The notes: generated by a model not told the origin, from the letters alone. A DNA stretch of 47,709 bases from Methanobacteriota archaeon (GCA_020029475.1 JAIBJG010000001.1:1-47709); one strand, 5' to 3'. Positions 7,670 through 14,599 are shown, counted from the stretch's first letter. Numbers and translations are program-made.

Positions 7670-9352
7670 ATGGCGCGGAAGCCCGGGGCAGCTCCAGCGG
7701 TGGGGAAGGTCGCGCAGCAGATCCTGACGGCGCGGTGGGGGTTCCACCCGACGAGCGCGGCGGGGATGGGGCTCCACCGGTACGACGGCCGTCTCCCGAC
7801 CTACTCCCCGGCTGCGCTCAAGCGCCGCGCGACGCAGATTCGGAAGCAGCTCGAGACGCTCGATGGAATCGCCCGCCGTGGCGGGCTCCCGCCCGTCGCA
7901 AAGCTCGAGCTCGGCGTCCTTCGGGGGATGCTCCTCACCGAGCAGTTCGACCATTCGGACCTGCGCGAGCCCCACACCCTCCCGCCGTACTTCCTGTACC
8001 GGCTGAGCATCGTCGGGTACGTGATGCGGAACTACGCGCCCCTGGACCGCCGGCTCCGCGCGGTCGCGAGGATGCAGTCCCAGGTACCCCGGTTCCTGAG
8101 GGAGATGCGGGCGACGACGGACCGCCGGCTCCCGGAGACGTACTACGAGATGGCGGAGATGGCGGCCCGCGGGATGATCGACGCGTACGAGCGGGAGCTC
8201 CCGGAGCACCTCGGGGGCGCGTCCCCCGCCGTGCGGCGGCTCGTGGAGCGGACGAACGGGAAGGCGATCAACGAGCTCAAGATCCTCGCGCACGAGCTGG
8301 AGACAAGGTACAAGCCCCGCGTGAAGACCGTGTTCGCCCTCGGGCGGCGGAAGTACGAGCGGATGATCCGCTCGGAGCACCTCACCCCGATCCCGATCGA
8401 GGAGCTCCTGGAGGCGGGCGGGAGGGACCTCGCCGGGAACCGGGCCCAGTTCCTGGAGACCGCGAAGAAGATCGATCCGTCGAAGACCCCGCAGCAGGTC
8501 GTCGAGGAGATCTCGCAGGACCACCCCACCGCGGACTCCCTGATCCCGGACACCCGGGACATGCTCGAGGAGATCCGGTCCTTCGTCGTCGACCGCGACG
8601 TCGTCTCCGTCCCCTCCGAGGACCGCGCCCAGGCGATCGAGACGCCGCGGTTCTACCGCTTCGCGACCGCCGCGATGAACTCCCCGGGGAGCTTCGAGAA
8701 GGTCGCGAAGGAGGCGTACTACTACGTGACCCCCGTGGAGCCGTCGTGGCCTCCGCAGAAGCAGGAGGAGTGGCTCCGCCACCTGAACTACACGAGCCTC
8801 CGGAACATCAGCGTCCACGAGTGCTACCCGGGCCATTACGTCCACTTCCTCCACCGCCGGAATGTCGCGTCCCCCGTGCTCCGGAGCTACTACTCGTACG
8901 CGTTCACGGAGGGGTGGGCGCACTACTGCGAGGAGATGATGGTCGAGCAGGGGTTCGGGGACGCGCGCCTCCGGCTCGCGCAGCTCCAGGACGCCCTCCT
9001 CCGGGACTGCCGGTACATCTCCTCGATCCGGATGCACACGGCGGGGTGGTCATGGGAAGAAGCGACGAAGTTCTTCATGGAGAACGCGTTCCTCGATCGA
9101 CACCCCGCGGAGCGGGAGGCGAAGCGGGGGACGTGGGACCCCGGGTACCTGAACTACACCCTCGGGAAGCTGATGATCAAGAAGCTCCGGCGGGACTGGT
9201 TCCGATTGAAGCTCGGGAGCCCCGTTTCCACGCGGCCCACGATTGACGCGAGCCTGCGGGAGTTCCACGACGCGCTGATGGCCCTCGGCGCACCGCCGCT
9301 CGGCCTCGCGCGAGAGCACCTACTCGGTCCGGAGGCGGGCCCCGCTCTGTGA
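7670..9352 (+). CDS. DUF885-family metallopeptidase-like protein
   Basis: This 560-aa, mostly helical, soluble protein carries the DUF885 active-site signature VHECYPGH, with His383, Glu384 and His389 in an HExxxGH arrangement. About 25 residues later comes AFTEGWAHYCEEMM, whose Glu would be the third metal ligand and which is typical of DUF885/gluzincin proteins. No signal peptide is seen, so it is probably cytosolic. Substrates of the family are not established. GGGGAGG at 7658-7664 precedes ATG 7670 as a Shine-Dalgarno, and a T-rich stretch near 7630 may serve as the TATA element. The gene is divergent from the MBL gene, and its length is normal for the family. Confidence 0.85.
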   Translation: MARKPGAAPAVGKVAQQILTARWGFHPTSAAGMGLHRYDGRLPTYSPAALKRRATQIRKQLETLDGIARRGGLPPVAKLELGVLRGMLLTEQFDHSDLREPHTLPPYFLYRLSIVGYVMRNYAPLDRRLRAVARMQSQVPRFLREMRATTDRRLPETYYEMAEMAARGMIDAYERELPEHLGGASPAVRRLVERTNGKAINELKILAHELETRYKPRVKTVFALGRRKYERMIRSEHLTPIPIEELLEAGGRDLAGNRAQFLETAKKIDPSKTPQQVVEEISQDHPTADSLIPDTRDMLEEIRSFVVDRDVVSVPSEDRAQAIETPRFYRFATAAMNSPGSFEKVAKEAYYYVTPVEPSWPPQKQEEWLRHLNYTSLRNISVHECYPGHYVHFLHRRNVASPVLRSYYSYAFTEGWAHYCEEMMVEQGFGDARLRLAQLQDALLRDCRYISSIRMHTAGWSWEEATKFFMENAFLDRHPAEREAKRGTWDPGYLNYTLGKLMIKKLRRDWFRLKLGSPVSTRPTIDASLREFHDALMALGAPPLGLAREHLLGPEAGPAL

Positions 9353-9364
9353 GACGATGCGCAA

Positions 9365-9372
9365 TCATTAAG
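9365..9372 (+). promoter_or_regulatory. TATA-like box for the small ORF/nucleotidyltransferase pair
   Basis: TCATTAAG is centred 29-30 nt before ATG 9398. It is the only good TATA-like element here, implying that both genes of the pair are read from one leaderless transcript. Confidence 0.55.
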
Positions 9373-9397
9373 CGCAATCCGGCAATCGGTCCTTGAG

Positions 9398-9541
9398 ATG
9401 TGGGACCAGGGGGCGCGCCTCCGGAAGTGGTTCGCGAAGTTGACCCCTGAGGAGCGGCTTCGGGTCGCGTTCGAGATCGAGCGATTCCGACGGGAGGCGC
9501 GGTTTGTCCGAGTTCGAAGGCGTGCTCGCCGCCCTCAATAG
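9398..9541 (+). CDS. 47-aa basic helical protein, putative antitoxin partner of the nucleotidyltransferase
   Basis: This ORF is below the track's length cutoff. ATG 9398 opens MWDQGARLRKWFAKLTPEER..., a charged, probably all-helical peptide ending in an Arg-rich tail at TAG 9539-9541. A TATA-like TCATTAAG lies at the leaderless distance. It overlaps the downstream nucleotidyltransferase start (TTG 9504) by 38 nt, and that gene's Shine-Dalgarno GGGAGG lies inside this ORF, so translation may be coupled. I do not recognise a family. The order of a small helical ORF followed by an NTase toxin homologue is typical of two-gene toxin-antitoxin modules, so antitoxin is an inference from context only. 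Confidence 0.6.
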   Translation: MWDQGARLRKWFAKLTPEERLRVAFEIERFRREARFVRVRRRARRPQ

Positions 9542-9938
9542 GTCCCGCGTCCGGTACCTCCTCATCGGCGGTGTCGCGAGCGTTCTGCACGGCGTGCTTC
9601 GTACGACCACGGACATCGATCTGGCACTGGACCCGACCGTTGAGAACGTGGCCCGTGCGCTTCGTGCGTTGAAGAAGATTGGGCTCGTCCCCGACACGGA
9701 GGCGGTAGACGACATCCTCGCGCAGGGCGGAGTTACCGCGAGCAATCGTCTCGCAATCGACCTACTCACCTCGCTTCCAACCGGGACCTTCGCGGGGCTG
9801 TGGCGGCGACGGAAGCCCTTTCGATACGGTCGGACACGGTCCTTCGCGGTCTCGAAAGCAGACCAGATCCGCCTGCTAAGGGCGGCGGGGCGGAGGAAAG
9901 ATCTCGAAGACGCAGACTACCTTGAGTCTCTCGGGTAA
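9504..9938 (+). CDS. nucleotidyltransferase-fold protein (AbiEii/MNT-like, putative toxin)
   Basis: This 144-aa protein has the minimal nucleotidyltransferase signature: YLLIGGVASVLHG followed by RTTTDIDLALD. That is the GG(S)-x-DxD pattern that binds NTP and metals in AbiEii/MenA-like and DUF6036-type NTases. The C-terminal part has SKADQIRLLRAAGRRKDLEDADYL, a helical segment common in these proteins. Family members include toxins that modify tRNA ends. The start is TTG 9504, with Shine-Dalgarno GGGAGG at 9492-9497 inside the upstream 47-aa ORF. An alternative is a house-cleaning NTase without toxin role. Nothing in the sequence shows loss of activity; both catalytic Asp residues are intact. 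Confidence 0.75.
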   Translation: MSEFEGVLAALNRSRVRYLLIGGVASVLHGVLRTTTDIDLALDPTVENVARALRALKKIGLVPDTEAVDDILAQGGVTASNRLAIDLLTSLPTGTFAGLWRRRKPFRYGRTRSFAVSKADQIRLLRAAGRRKDLEDADYLESLG

Positions 9939-9972
9939 GGGCCAGCCGATCCGGAGCCCCGAGGAGGAAGCC

Positions 9973-9980
9973 CATTATAG
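9973..9980 (+). promoter_or_regulatory. TATA box for the 54-aa zinc-ribbon gene
   Basis: CATTATAG is centred about 25 nt upstream of ATG 10002 and sets a leaderless start for an ORF too short for the track. Confidence 0.65.
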
Positions 9981-10001
9981 CGGCCCGCCATCCCTCCCGG
10001 G

Positions 10002-10166
10002 ATGACGACGGGGGCGGTCCAGTATTCCTGCCCGAAGTGCGGGAACCCGCTGTTCTTCACGTTCAAGGTCGAGGACGCACGGGAGAAACTCACCCGCAAG
10101 GTCCACTGTCCGGGATGCAACACTCTCTACGTCGCGGACCTCACGATCGCGGAGGGCGCGAAGTAG
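10002..10166 (+). CDS. 54-aa zinc-ribbon protein
   Basis: This ORF is absent from the track because of its length. It reads MTTGAVQYSCPKCGNPLFF..., with a second Cys pair in VHCPGCNTLY; the CPKCG...CPGC pair is a textbook zinc ribbon with about 25 residues between knuckles. The TATA box at 9973-9980 gives a leaderless start. The function is unknown. Zinc-ribbon miniproteins in archaea often bind nucleic acids or act as subunits of larger complexes, but nothing here identifies a partner. Downstream is the 3' end of a convergent tRNA gene. Confidence 0.75.
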   Translation: MTTGAVQYSCPKCGNPLFFTFKVEDAREKLTRKVHCPGCNTLYVADLTIAEGAK

Positions 10167-10179
10167 GGCGCAAGAACAC

Positions 10180-10250
10180 TGCGGGCGACGGGAATCGAAC
10201 CCGTGCTAGGAGCTTGGGAAGCTCCTGTTCTACCACTAGACTACGCCCGC
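10180..10250 (-). tRNA. tRNA-Gly (anticodon CCC)
   Basis: The minus strand folds as a cloverleaf. The acceptor stem is GCGGGCG/CGCCCGC with discriminator A; the D-arm contains AGTGGT; the anticodon arm is GGAGC-TTCCCAA-GCTCC with CCC at 34-36; the T-arm is ACGGG-TTCGATT-CCCGT. CCC decodes GGG (Gly). No intron is present and CCA is not encoded. A TATA-like GCTTAATC at 10278-10285 lies upstream on the minus strand. Confidence 0.95.
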
Positions 10251-10277
10251 GCGAGTCGCGGGAAGCTGGCAGGCGTT

Positions 10278-10285
10278 GATTAAGC
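10278..10285 (-). promoter_or_regulatory. TATA-like box upstream of tRNA-Gly
   Basis: GCTTAATC on the minus strand ends about 28 nt before the mature tRNA 5' end, allowing a very short 5' leader. It sits just downstream of the frameshifted membrane gene. Confidence 0.5.
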
Positions 10286-10293
10286 TTTCTTGG

Positions 10294-10523
10294 CTAGGAC
10301 TTCGGGAGCTGCCCGATTGCGAGCACAAGACAGACGGCAGCGAGGACGTGGCCCAGCACGGCCCATACGAGCACCTTCCGGAACGTCGTCGTGTTCAGCA
10401 CGGGCTGTCGGTTCGCGAGGAAGGCCGCGAGAGGCGCGGCAAACGCTCCGATCACATCGCGGCGGCAGCGTAGCCGACCGCGGGAGCCACCAGGAAGTAG
10501 AGAAGGAGCTCCTCCACAGCCAC
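10294..10523 (-). pseudogene. small membrane protein gene with an apparent -1 frameshift
   Basis: From GTG 10523 the frame reads VAVEELLLYFLVAPAVGYAAAAM and hits TGA near 10457. The other frame continues as IGAFAAPLAAFLANRQ... and ends VLVWAVLGHVLAAVCLVLAIGQL at TAG 10294-10296. Both halves are hydrophobic and join smoothly at GCCGCCGCGATGTGATCGG, making a ~75-residue protein with two or three TM segments. CCTTAAG at 10547-10553 is 27 nt upstream of GTG 10523, so the promoter matches this start and not the track ORF start at 10596. Either this is a recent frameshift or one base is missing in the assembly. I do not recognise the family. Confidence 0.6.
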
Positions 10524-10546
10524 GGCGGCGGAATCCGTGGTCGAAC

Positions 10547-10553
10547 CTTAAGA
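10547..10553 (-). promoter_or_regulatory. TATA box for the frameshifted membrane gene
   Basis: CTTAAGG on the minus strand overlaps the UPF0147 stop codon and lies 27 nt before GTG 10523. This placement reveals the true start of the broken gene. Confidence 0.55.
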
Positions 10554-10814
10554 CTTCGCGGTCTTCACGGTCTCGAGCGCGGAGATGATGTTCCATATCT
10601 GCGTGCGGCCGTGGAGCGGGAGGTTCGGGTCGTTCGCCAGGTCGTCCATGATCATGATCGCGGACTGGATCCGGAGGTCCAAGGCGTCGTCCTTCTTCAT
10701 CAACCGGTTCTTCGCGTCCGTCGCCCCGCGACGGATATTCCTAGGGACGGACGTGTCCTCCGCGAGCTGGTCGAGGACCTCCATTATCGATTTGAGCCGT
10801 GATTCCGTGTCCAT
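10548..10814 (-). CDS. UPF0147 family protein
   Basis: This 88-aa, all-helical protein has the archaeal UPF0147 pattern: LDQLAEDTSVPRNIRRGATDAKNRL, then ALDLRIQSAIMIMDDLANDPNLPLHGRTQIWNIISALE. The family is widespread and conserved in archaea; its function is not established. Its TATA-like box (CACTTAACG, 10836-10844) lies about 26 nt upstream of ATG 10814, so the mRNA is probably leaderless. The stop codon overlaps the TATA box of the next minus-strand gene. Length and composition are normal for the family. Confidence 0.9.
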   Translation of the reverse strand: MDTESRLKSIMEVLDQLAEDTSVPRNIRRGATDAKNRLMKKDDALDLRIQSAIMIMDDLANDPNLPLHGRTQIWNIISALETVKTAKS

Positions 10815-10835
10815 CGACCTGCCTCCTGACGACCA

Positions 10836-10844
10836 CGTTAAGTG
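10836..10844 (-). promoter_or_regulatory. TATA-like box for the UPF0147 gene
   Basis: CACTTAACG on the minus strand is centred 26 nt before ATG 10814. Confidence 0.55.
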
Positions 10845-10846
10845 CC

Positions 10847-11167
10847 TCAGCTTGTGGGCTTTTTCGTTCCGAACTCCTTGTAAGTGGTCACGACCATTAA
10901 TGTTTTGGTGTCCTTCACCCCCGTGATCGGGGCGAGGCTGTTCAGGACGAAGTCCTTCAGGCCGCGGTAGTTCAGGAACCGGGCCTTCGCGATGATGTCC
11001 GTGTCCCCGGTGACGAGGAACACGTCCTGGATCACGTCGAACTTTGCGATCGCGGTCGCGATCCGGTCCGCCTCCTTCGTGTCCACCTTCAGGGTGATGA
11101 TCGCAGCGACCTGGTCCTCCCCGTACAGCAGGTTCAGGGCCTGCTCCATGTCCCCCGAGGTCGCCAT
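10847..11167 (-). CDS. stand-alone Lrp/AsnC ligand-binding (RAM) domain protein
   Basis: This 106-aa protein contains only the effector half of Lrp/AsnC regulators: AAIITLKVDTKEADRIATAIAKF, FDVIQDVFLVTGDTDIIAKA, and VVTTYKEFG at the end. There is no helix-turn-helix. Such stand-alone RAM proteins form dimers to octamers and may bind amino acids or hetero-oligomerise with full Lrp proteins. ATG 11167 is chosen over the track start at 11194 because CTTTATG at 11194-11199 is about 29 nt upstream, consistent with a leaderless mRNA. It is in tandem with UPF0147, but each gene has its own TATA box. Confidence 0.85.
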   Translation of the reverse strand: MATSGDMEQALNLLYGEDQVAAIITLKVDTKEADRIATAIAKFDVIQDVFLVTGDTDIIAKARFLNYRGLKDFVLNSLAPITGVKDTKTLMVVTTYKEFGTKKPTS

Positions 11168-11193
11168 GGCTCCGCGGGATTCCCCGCGGACCA

Positions 11194-11200
11194 CATAAAG
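11194..11200 (-). promoter_or_regulatory. TATA box for the RAM-domain gene
   Basis: CTTTATG on the minus strand lies 26-30 nt before ATG 11167 and overlaps the upstream in-frame codons in the ORF track, so it rules out the longer start. Confidence 0.55.
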
Positions 11201-11214
11201 CTATTAGGGCGGGT

Positions 11215-12054
11215 TCAGGGGATCGCGGTCCCGCACTTCCGGCAGAACGTGTCGTCCGCCTTCAGGTCCGCCCCGCACTTCGAGCACGACGTCGGTCGCT
11301 CGACCTTCACCCCGCACTTCCGGCAGAACGGGTCCCCGACGAGGAGCTCCGCCCCGCAGCTCGCACACGCACGGTTCGCAGGGCGGGGGATCTCGCCCTG
11401 GGACGGCATCGGGGTCCTCGCCTCCTCCTCCGCGGTGGCCTCGCCGTCCGCGGTCCGCCGGGACTTCACCGCGAGCTTCAGGGCCCCGTCGTAGTCCTGC
11501 GCGTCGAAGCTCGCCCGCGCGGTCGCGAGGAGGGCCTCCGCGGGCGCGGTCCCCCGGCCCGCCACCCGGGACGCGGCGATCCGCTCCTCCGCCAGGGACA
11601 AGGTGAACTTCGCCTGGATGTAGTTCGGCGGATGCTCCTTCTGCAGGACCTCCTTCGTCGTGGGCTCGTCGGAGGCCCCGCCCCGGACCTTCTGGAGCCG
11701 CGTCAGGTCCCCGATTCGGTCGTGCCTCGCCTTCTCCGCCTTCAGGGCCGCCTTCGCCCTCTCCGCGAGCTCGATGGTGACGCGGTACGCGCGCCGCCGG
11801 TACGCGGCCTCCGCCTCCGCGATGACGTCGTCCGCGGACGCGGTCACGACCCCGGAGGTCCGGAGGGTGTTCGCGATCGCCTTGCTCGTGAGGAGCGCGT
11901 TGTGGGCCTGGTCGGGGAGGTCCTGGCGGGTCTGCCTCTTCTTCATGAACGACCGGAAGTACCGGAGCTCGAGGAACGTGACGATCGTGAGGACGATCAC
12001 GACGATCACGACGATGAGGAGGGTGGTGTCGACGATCACCCCGGTGTCGGCCAT
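11215..12054 (-). CDS. membrane-anchored helical-repeat protein with two C-terminal zinc ribbons
   Basis: This is a 279-aa protein. Residues ~8-30 form one TM segment (TTLLIVVIVVIVLTIVTFLEL). It is followed by basic KKRQTRQD, suggesting a cytosolic C-terminal part. Then come helical-hairpin units of the form ...AEAAYRRRAYRVTIELAERA... and ...LLATARASFDAQDYDGALKLA.... The C-terminus has two zinc ribbons (CASCGAELLVGDPFCRKCG and CSKCGADLKADDTFCRKCG). I do not recognise a named family. The helical unit resembles that in the 513-aa protein at 26.3-27.9 kb. Start ATG 12054 is set by a TATA-like TGATTAAGC around 12081-12089. Confidence 0.8.
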   Translation of the reverse strand: MADTGVIVDTTLLIVVIVVIVLTIVTFLELRYFRSFMKKRQTRQDLPDQAHNALLTSKAIANTLRTSGVVTASADDVIAEAEAAYRRRAYRVTIELAERAKAALKAEKARHDRIGDLTRLQKVRGGASDEPTTKEVLQKEHPPNYIQAKFTLSLAEERIAASRVAGRGTAPAEALLATARASFDAQDYDGALKLAVKSRRTADGEATAEEEARTPMPSQGEIPRPANRACASCGAELLVGDPFCRKCGVKVERPTSCSKCGADLKADDTFCRKCGTAIP

Positions 12055-12142
12055 CGCGCGGTTCCCACGGCGGCCGCGGGGCTTAATCATTTCCCCGCCC
12101 TTTTCTCCGCTGATTCGATTCCGTCGGGGCGTCGGGAAACCT

Positions 12143-12150
12143 CGATATAC
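12143..12150 (+). promoter_or_regulatory. TATA box for the FAD oxidoreductase gene
   Basis: CGATATAC is centred 26-27 nt before ATG 12173. It selects this start over the track's long upstream extension, which is antisense to the zinc-ribbon gene. Confidence 0.65.
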
Positions 12151-12172
12151 ACTCCGCCCCTCCCGGAGCCCG

Positions 12173-13372
12173 ATGGGCGCGCTCGCGGTGCCACGTTCTG
12201 CGGACGCCGTCGTGGTCGGCGGAGGGTGCATGGGGGCGAGCACCGCGTTCCACCTCGCCCGCCAGGGGCTCGGCGTCGTCCTCGTCGAGAAGGGCCACGT
12301 CGGCTCGGGCGCCACGGGCCACAGCGGCGCGATCGTGCGGCAGCACTACGAGTCCCGCGTCGGGATCCGGCTCGCCCGGGACAGCCTCGCGTTCTTCTCC
12401 CGGTTCGAGGAGGAGACGGGCCTCCCGTGCGATTTCCGGCGGACCGGATTCCTCTCCGGGTCGCGCGAGCGGGACCTCCCCGCCTTCGAGGCCCTCCTCG
12501 GCCTCCTCCGTTCGGAGGGAGTGCGGGCGGAGAGGGTCGGGTCTGACGAGGCGACGGAGATGGAGCCGCGGCTGGACGTCTCGGACTATGCCGCCCTCGT
12601 GCACGACCCGGACGCCGGGTACGCGGATCCGATCGCGACCGCGGTGGGCTTCGCCGAGGGCGCGGGCCGGAGCGGGGCGAGGGTCCTCGAGGGGCGGGGC
12701 GTGGTCGAGATCGTCGTCCGGAAGGGCCGCGTGGCGGGCGTGAAGCTCCGGGGCGGCGGCTCGATCAACTCGAGCCGGATCGTCCTCGCGGCGGGGAACT
12801 GGACGCCCGCGATCGCGCGGAGGGCGGGGGTGCGGCTCCCGGTCCGGTTCGTCCGGGGGGAGGTCGCGATCCTCCGCTGCCCCCCCGGCTTCGGCGCGCC
12901 TCCGCGCATCCACTTCGACTTCTACGGGAACACGTACTCCAGGCCCGAGGCGGAGAAGGACGTCCTCGTGGGGTACATGGACACGGACCCTCGGAAGGCG
13001 GTCCGGGGACCCGAGCTGAGGGACGACGCGATCGCCGCGGCGACCGTCCGGGACCTGCGGGGGAGGCTTGCACGGCGATTCCCGATCATCGCCCGCGCGC
13101 AGCCCCGGGGCGGGTGGTCCGGCCTCTACGACGTCACGCCGGACGCGTACCCGATCCTGGACGCGGTGGGTCCTGAAGGCCTCTTCGTCGCCGTCGGGTT
13201 CAGCGGACACGGGTTCAAGCTGTGCCCGGAGGTCGGTCGGCTCCTCGCGGAGTACGTCGCTTCCGGGCGGCGGCCTGAGGCGCTCGCCGCGTTGCGCGAG
13301 TCCCGGTACCGCGAGCGGAAGCCCGTCGTGCCGGACGCTCCCTTCCCCCGGCGACGGCGCCGGCTTCCGTGA
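12173..13372 (+). CDS. FAD-dependent amine oxidoreductase (DAO/sarcosine oxidase-like)
   Basis: This 399-aa protein of the DAO superfamily starts with the dinucleotide-binding loop VVVGGGCMGASTAFHLARQG, then VEKGHVGSGATGHSGAIVRQHY, the flavin-contact segment of sarcosine oxidase beta/glycine oxidase-type enzymes. The C-terminal GGWSGLYDVTPDAYPILD and GFSGHGFKLCPEVG segments match the family's second FAD region. It probably oxidises an N-methyl or secondary amino acid; the substrate is not predictable. ATG 12173 is fixed by the TATA box at 12143-12150. Its 3' end overlaps the convergent nep1 frame by 158 nt, where the nep1 reading frame runs antisense into it. Confidence 0.88.
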   Translation: MGALAVPRSADAVVVGGGCMGASTAFHLARQGLGVVLVEKGHVGSGATGHSGAIVRQHYESRVGIRLARDSLAFFSRFEEETGLPCDFRRTGFLSGSRERDLPAFEALLGLLRSEGVRAERVGSDEATEMEPRLDVSDYAALVHDPDAGYADPIATAVGFAEGAGRSGARVLEGRGVVEIVVRKGRVAGVKLRGGGSINSSRIVLAAGNWTPAIARRAGVRLPVRFVRGEVAILRCPPGFGAPPRIHFDFYGNTYSRPEAEKDVLVGYMDTDPRKAVRGPELRDDAIAAATVRDLRGRLARRFPIIARAQPRGGWSGLYDVTPDAYPILDAVGPEGLFVAVGFSGHGFKLCPEVGRLLAEYVASGRRPEALAALRESRYRERKPVVPDAPFPRRRRRLP

Positions 13373-14042
13373 CCTCGGCGGGCAACAGAGACCGACGGTA
13401 CGCGGTCAGCACTTCGGCCGCCGTCGTCCAGGCCTTCAGGGGTTTCGGATGGATCGATACGGTGCGTTTCGTAATCGTCGCGACCGGACTCCGGAACGTC
13501 CCGTGCGGGAACCCGCCGATCACCGCCACGAGGTCCCCGGTGTGGCGGGAGAACTCCCGCCGCACGTCCACGGTCTCGCCGCCCTCCGCGAACGTCCACG
13601 CCTCCGCCCCGAGCTTCGCGAGGAGCTCCTTCAAGGTCACCCCGCGGTCCATCCGGATCAGCGGGCTGTCCTCGGGCACCTCCCCCTTCTCGAAGAGGTC
13701 TTCCATGAGGCCCACGAAGCGCGTGTAGTTCTTCGGGATCCTCGTCTCGGGGGCGAACTGGATTACTTCATCGTTGCGGGTGTGGACGAACAGCCGTAAT
13801 CCACCCTCGAGATTCAGGATCGAGTCGAGCGCCACCACGAGGACGATGTGCGCGATGTCCGGCCGACCCCGCCGTTCTCCGTCCGGTACCTTCCTCAGGG
13901 CGGGATGGTGCAGGCTCGATTCCAGGAGGATCGAGGCGGGGGACCGTCCTCGTTTCCGGGCGCTGGCCCGCACGGAAGGGTGGCGCTGGATCTCCACGGG
14001 CACCCGCTCCAGTTCCGTGTCCGCGAGGACGAGGGTCAGCAT
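13215..14042 (-). CDS. nep1: Nep1/Emg1 rRNA pseudouridine-N1-methyltransferase with an Arg-rich C-terminal extension
   Basis: The first ~223 residues match archaeal Nep1: LTLVLADTELERVP, LLESSLHHPAL, RPDIAHIVLV, LRLFVHTRND, ALIGGFPHG-like VAVIGGFPHGTF, and SIHPKPLKAWT near the usual end. Nep1 is a SPOUT methyltransferase that methylates a pseudouridine in helix 35 of 16S rRNA. Family members usually end near residue 220, but here the frame continues about 52 residues as an Arg/Ala-rich tail that lies entirely antisense to the 3' end of the FAD oxidoreductase gene. The stop may have been lost. The tail could be a real RNA-binding extension or neutral read-through. The start follows the ORF; the TATA element upstream (AAACAAG, ~14063-14069) is weak. 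Confidence 0.88.
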   Translation of the reverse strand: MLTLVLADTELERVPVEIQRHPSVRASARKRGRSPASILLESSLHHPALRKVPDGERRGRPDIAHIVLVVALDSILNLEGGLRLFVHTRNDEVIQFAPETRIPKNYTRFVGLMEDLFEKGEVPEDSPLIRMDRGVTLKELLAKLGAEAWTFAEGGETVDVRREFSRHTGDLVAVIGGFPHGTFRSPVATITKRTVSIHPKPLKAWTTAAEVLTAYRRSLLPAEVTEAGAVAGGRERPARRASARGTGTRATRRAPQAAARKRRTPRGADRPPGTA

Positions 14043-14075
14043 CCGCCGTTTCCCATCCCCAGCTTGTTTCGACCC

Positions 14076-14330
14076 CTAGTCATAGATGCCCCTCCGATGA
14101 CCCACCTTCAGGACAAGGATTCGCAGTAGGCGGCCCTGGATATCGAGGATGACGCGATAGTCACCGACCCGGAGTCGGTAGTAGGGCGAGTTCACCAGCC
14201 TTCGAACCCGGCGGAACGGATTCTCTCGGAGGTCGCTCACCTGATCGAAGATTCGGCGGGCGATGACCCGGTCAAGCTTCTTCAGTTGGGCGAGGGCGGG
14301 AACAGACCAAACGATTTCGAACCTGGTCAA
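14076..14330 (-). CDS. RelE/ParE-family toxin
   Basis: This 84-aa protein has the compact RelE fold signature: FEIVWSVPALAQLKKLDRVIARRI, then LVNSPYYRLRVGDYRVILDI and ILVLKVGHRRGIYD. RelE toxins cleave mRNA at the ribosomal A site; ParE relatives poison gyrase. The Arg residues in the YRLRVGDYR segment and the C-terminal VGHRRxIY are typical of active RelE. Its ATG overlaps the antitoxin stop in ATGA, so the pair is translated together. No sign of damage is seen. Confidence 0.9.
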   Translation of the reverse strand: MTRFEIVWSVPALAQLKKLDRVIARRIFDQVSDLRENPFRRVRRLVNSPYYRLRVGDYRVILDIQGRLLRILVLKVGHRRGIYD

Positions 14331-14548
14331 AAGCCCATCTCGCGCTTGACATCCTCGTGGGTCCGGAACTTACCCTCTTCGACTTCCCGTCTCGCCTTCT
14401 CGATTTCCCGTTTCGTCTGCGCGCTCAACTCGCGGAGATCCTCGAGGATTCTCTCAAGGACCTCCTCGTAGGTCTCCCGCGGATGGAGTTTCAGGGCCTG
14501 AATCTTCTTCTTCATTCGAGTGCTGAGCTGGACGCTGCTCGTTGCCAC
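14327..14548 (-). CDS. RelB-type antitoxin (RHH-like N-terminus)
   Basis: This 73-aa protein starts with a short strand plus two helices (SVQLSTRMKKKIQALKLHPRETYEEVLERIL), which is the ribbon-helix-helix layout of archaeal VapB/RelB-like antitoxins. A long charged helix follows that would wrap the toxin. It is the first gene of a two-gene minus-strand operon with the RelE toxin, overlapping it by 4 nt. A TATA box at 14572-14579 lies at the leaderless distance, and a CTATAG...CTATAG element just upstream is a good candidate autoregulatory operator. Confidence 0.85.
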   Translation of the reverse strand: MATSSVQLSTRMKKKIQALKLHPRETYEEVLERILEDLRELSAQTKREIEKARREVEEGKFRTHEDVKREMGF

Positions 14549-14571
14549 GAGATGGAAAAGGGCTCCGCCCC

Positions 14572-14599
14572 AGATATAGATTCCTATAGCGAACTATAG
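14572..14599 (-). promoter_or_regulatory. toxin-antitoxin promoter: TATA box plus CTATAG-CGAA-CTATAG repeat
   Basis: CTATATCT (minus strand, 14572-14579) is the TATA box, about 27 nt before ATG 14548. Immediately upstream are two copies of the self-palindromic hexamer CTATAG (14584-14589 and 14594-14599), ten bases apart (one helical turn), forming an inverted repeat. This is a plausible binding site for the RHH antitoxin or toxin-antitoxin complex. Confidence 0.55.
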
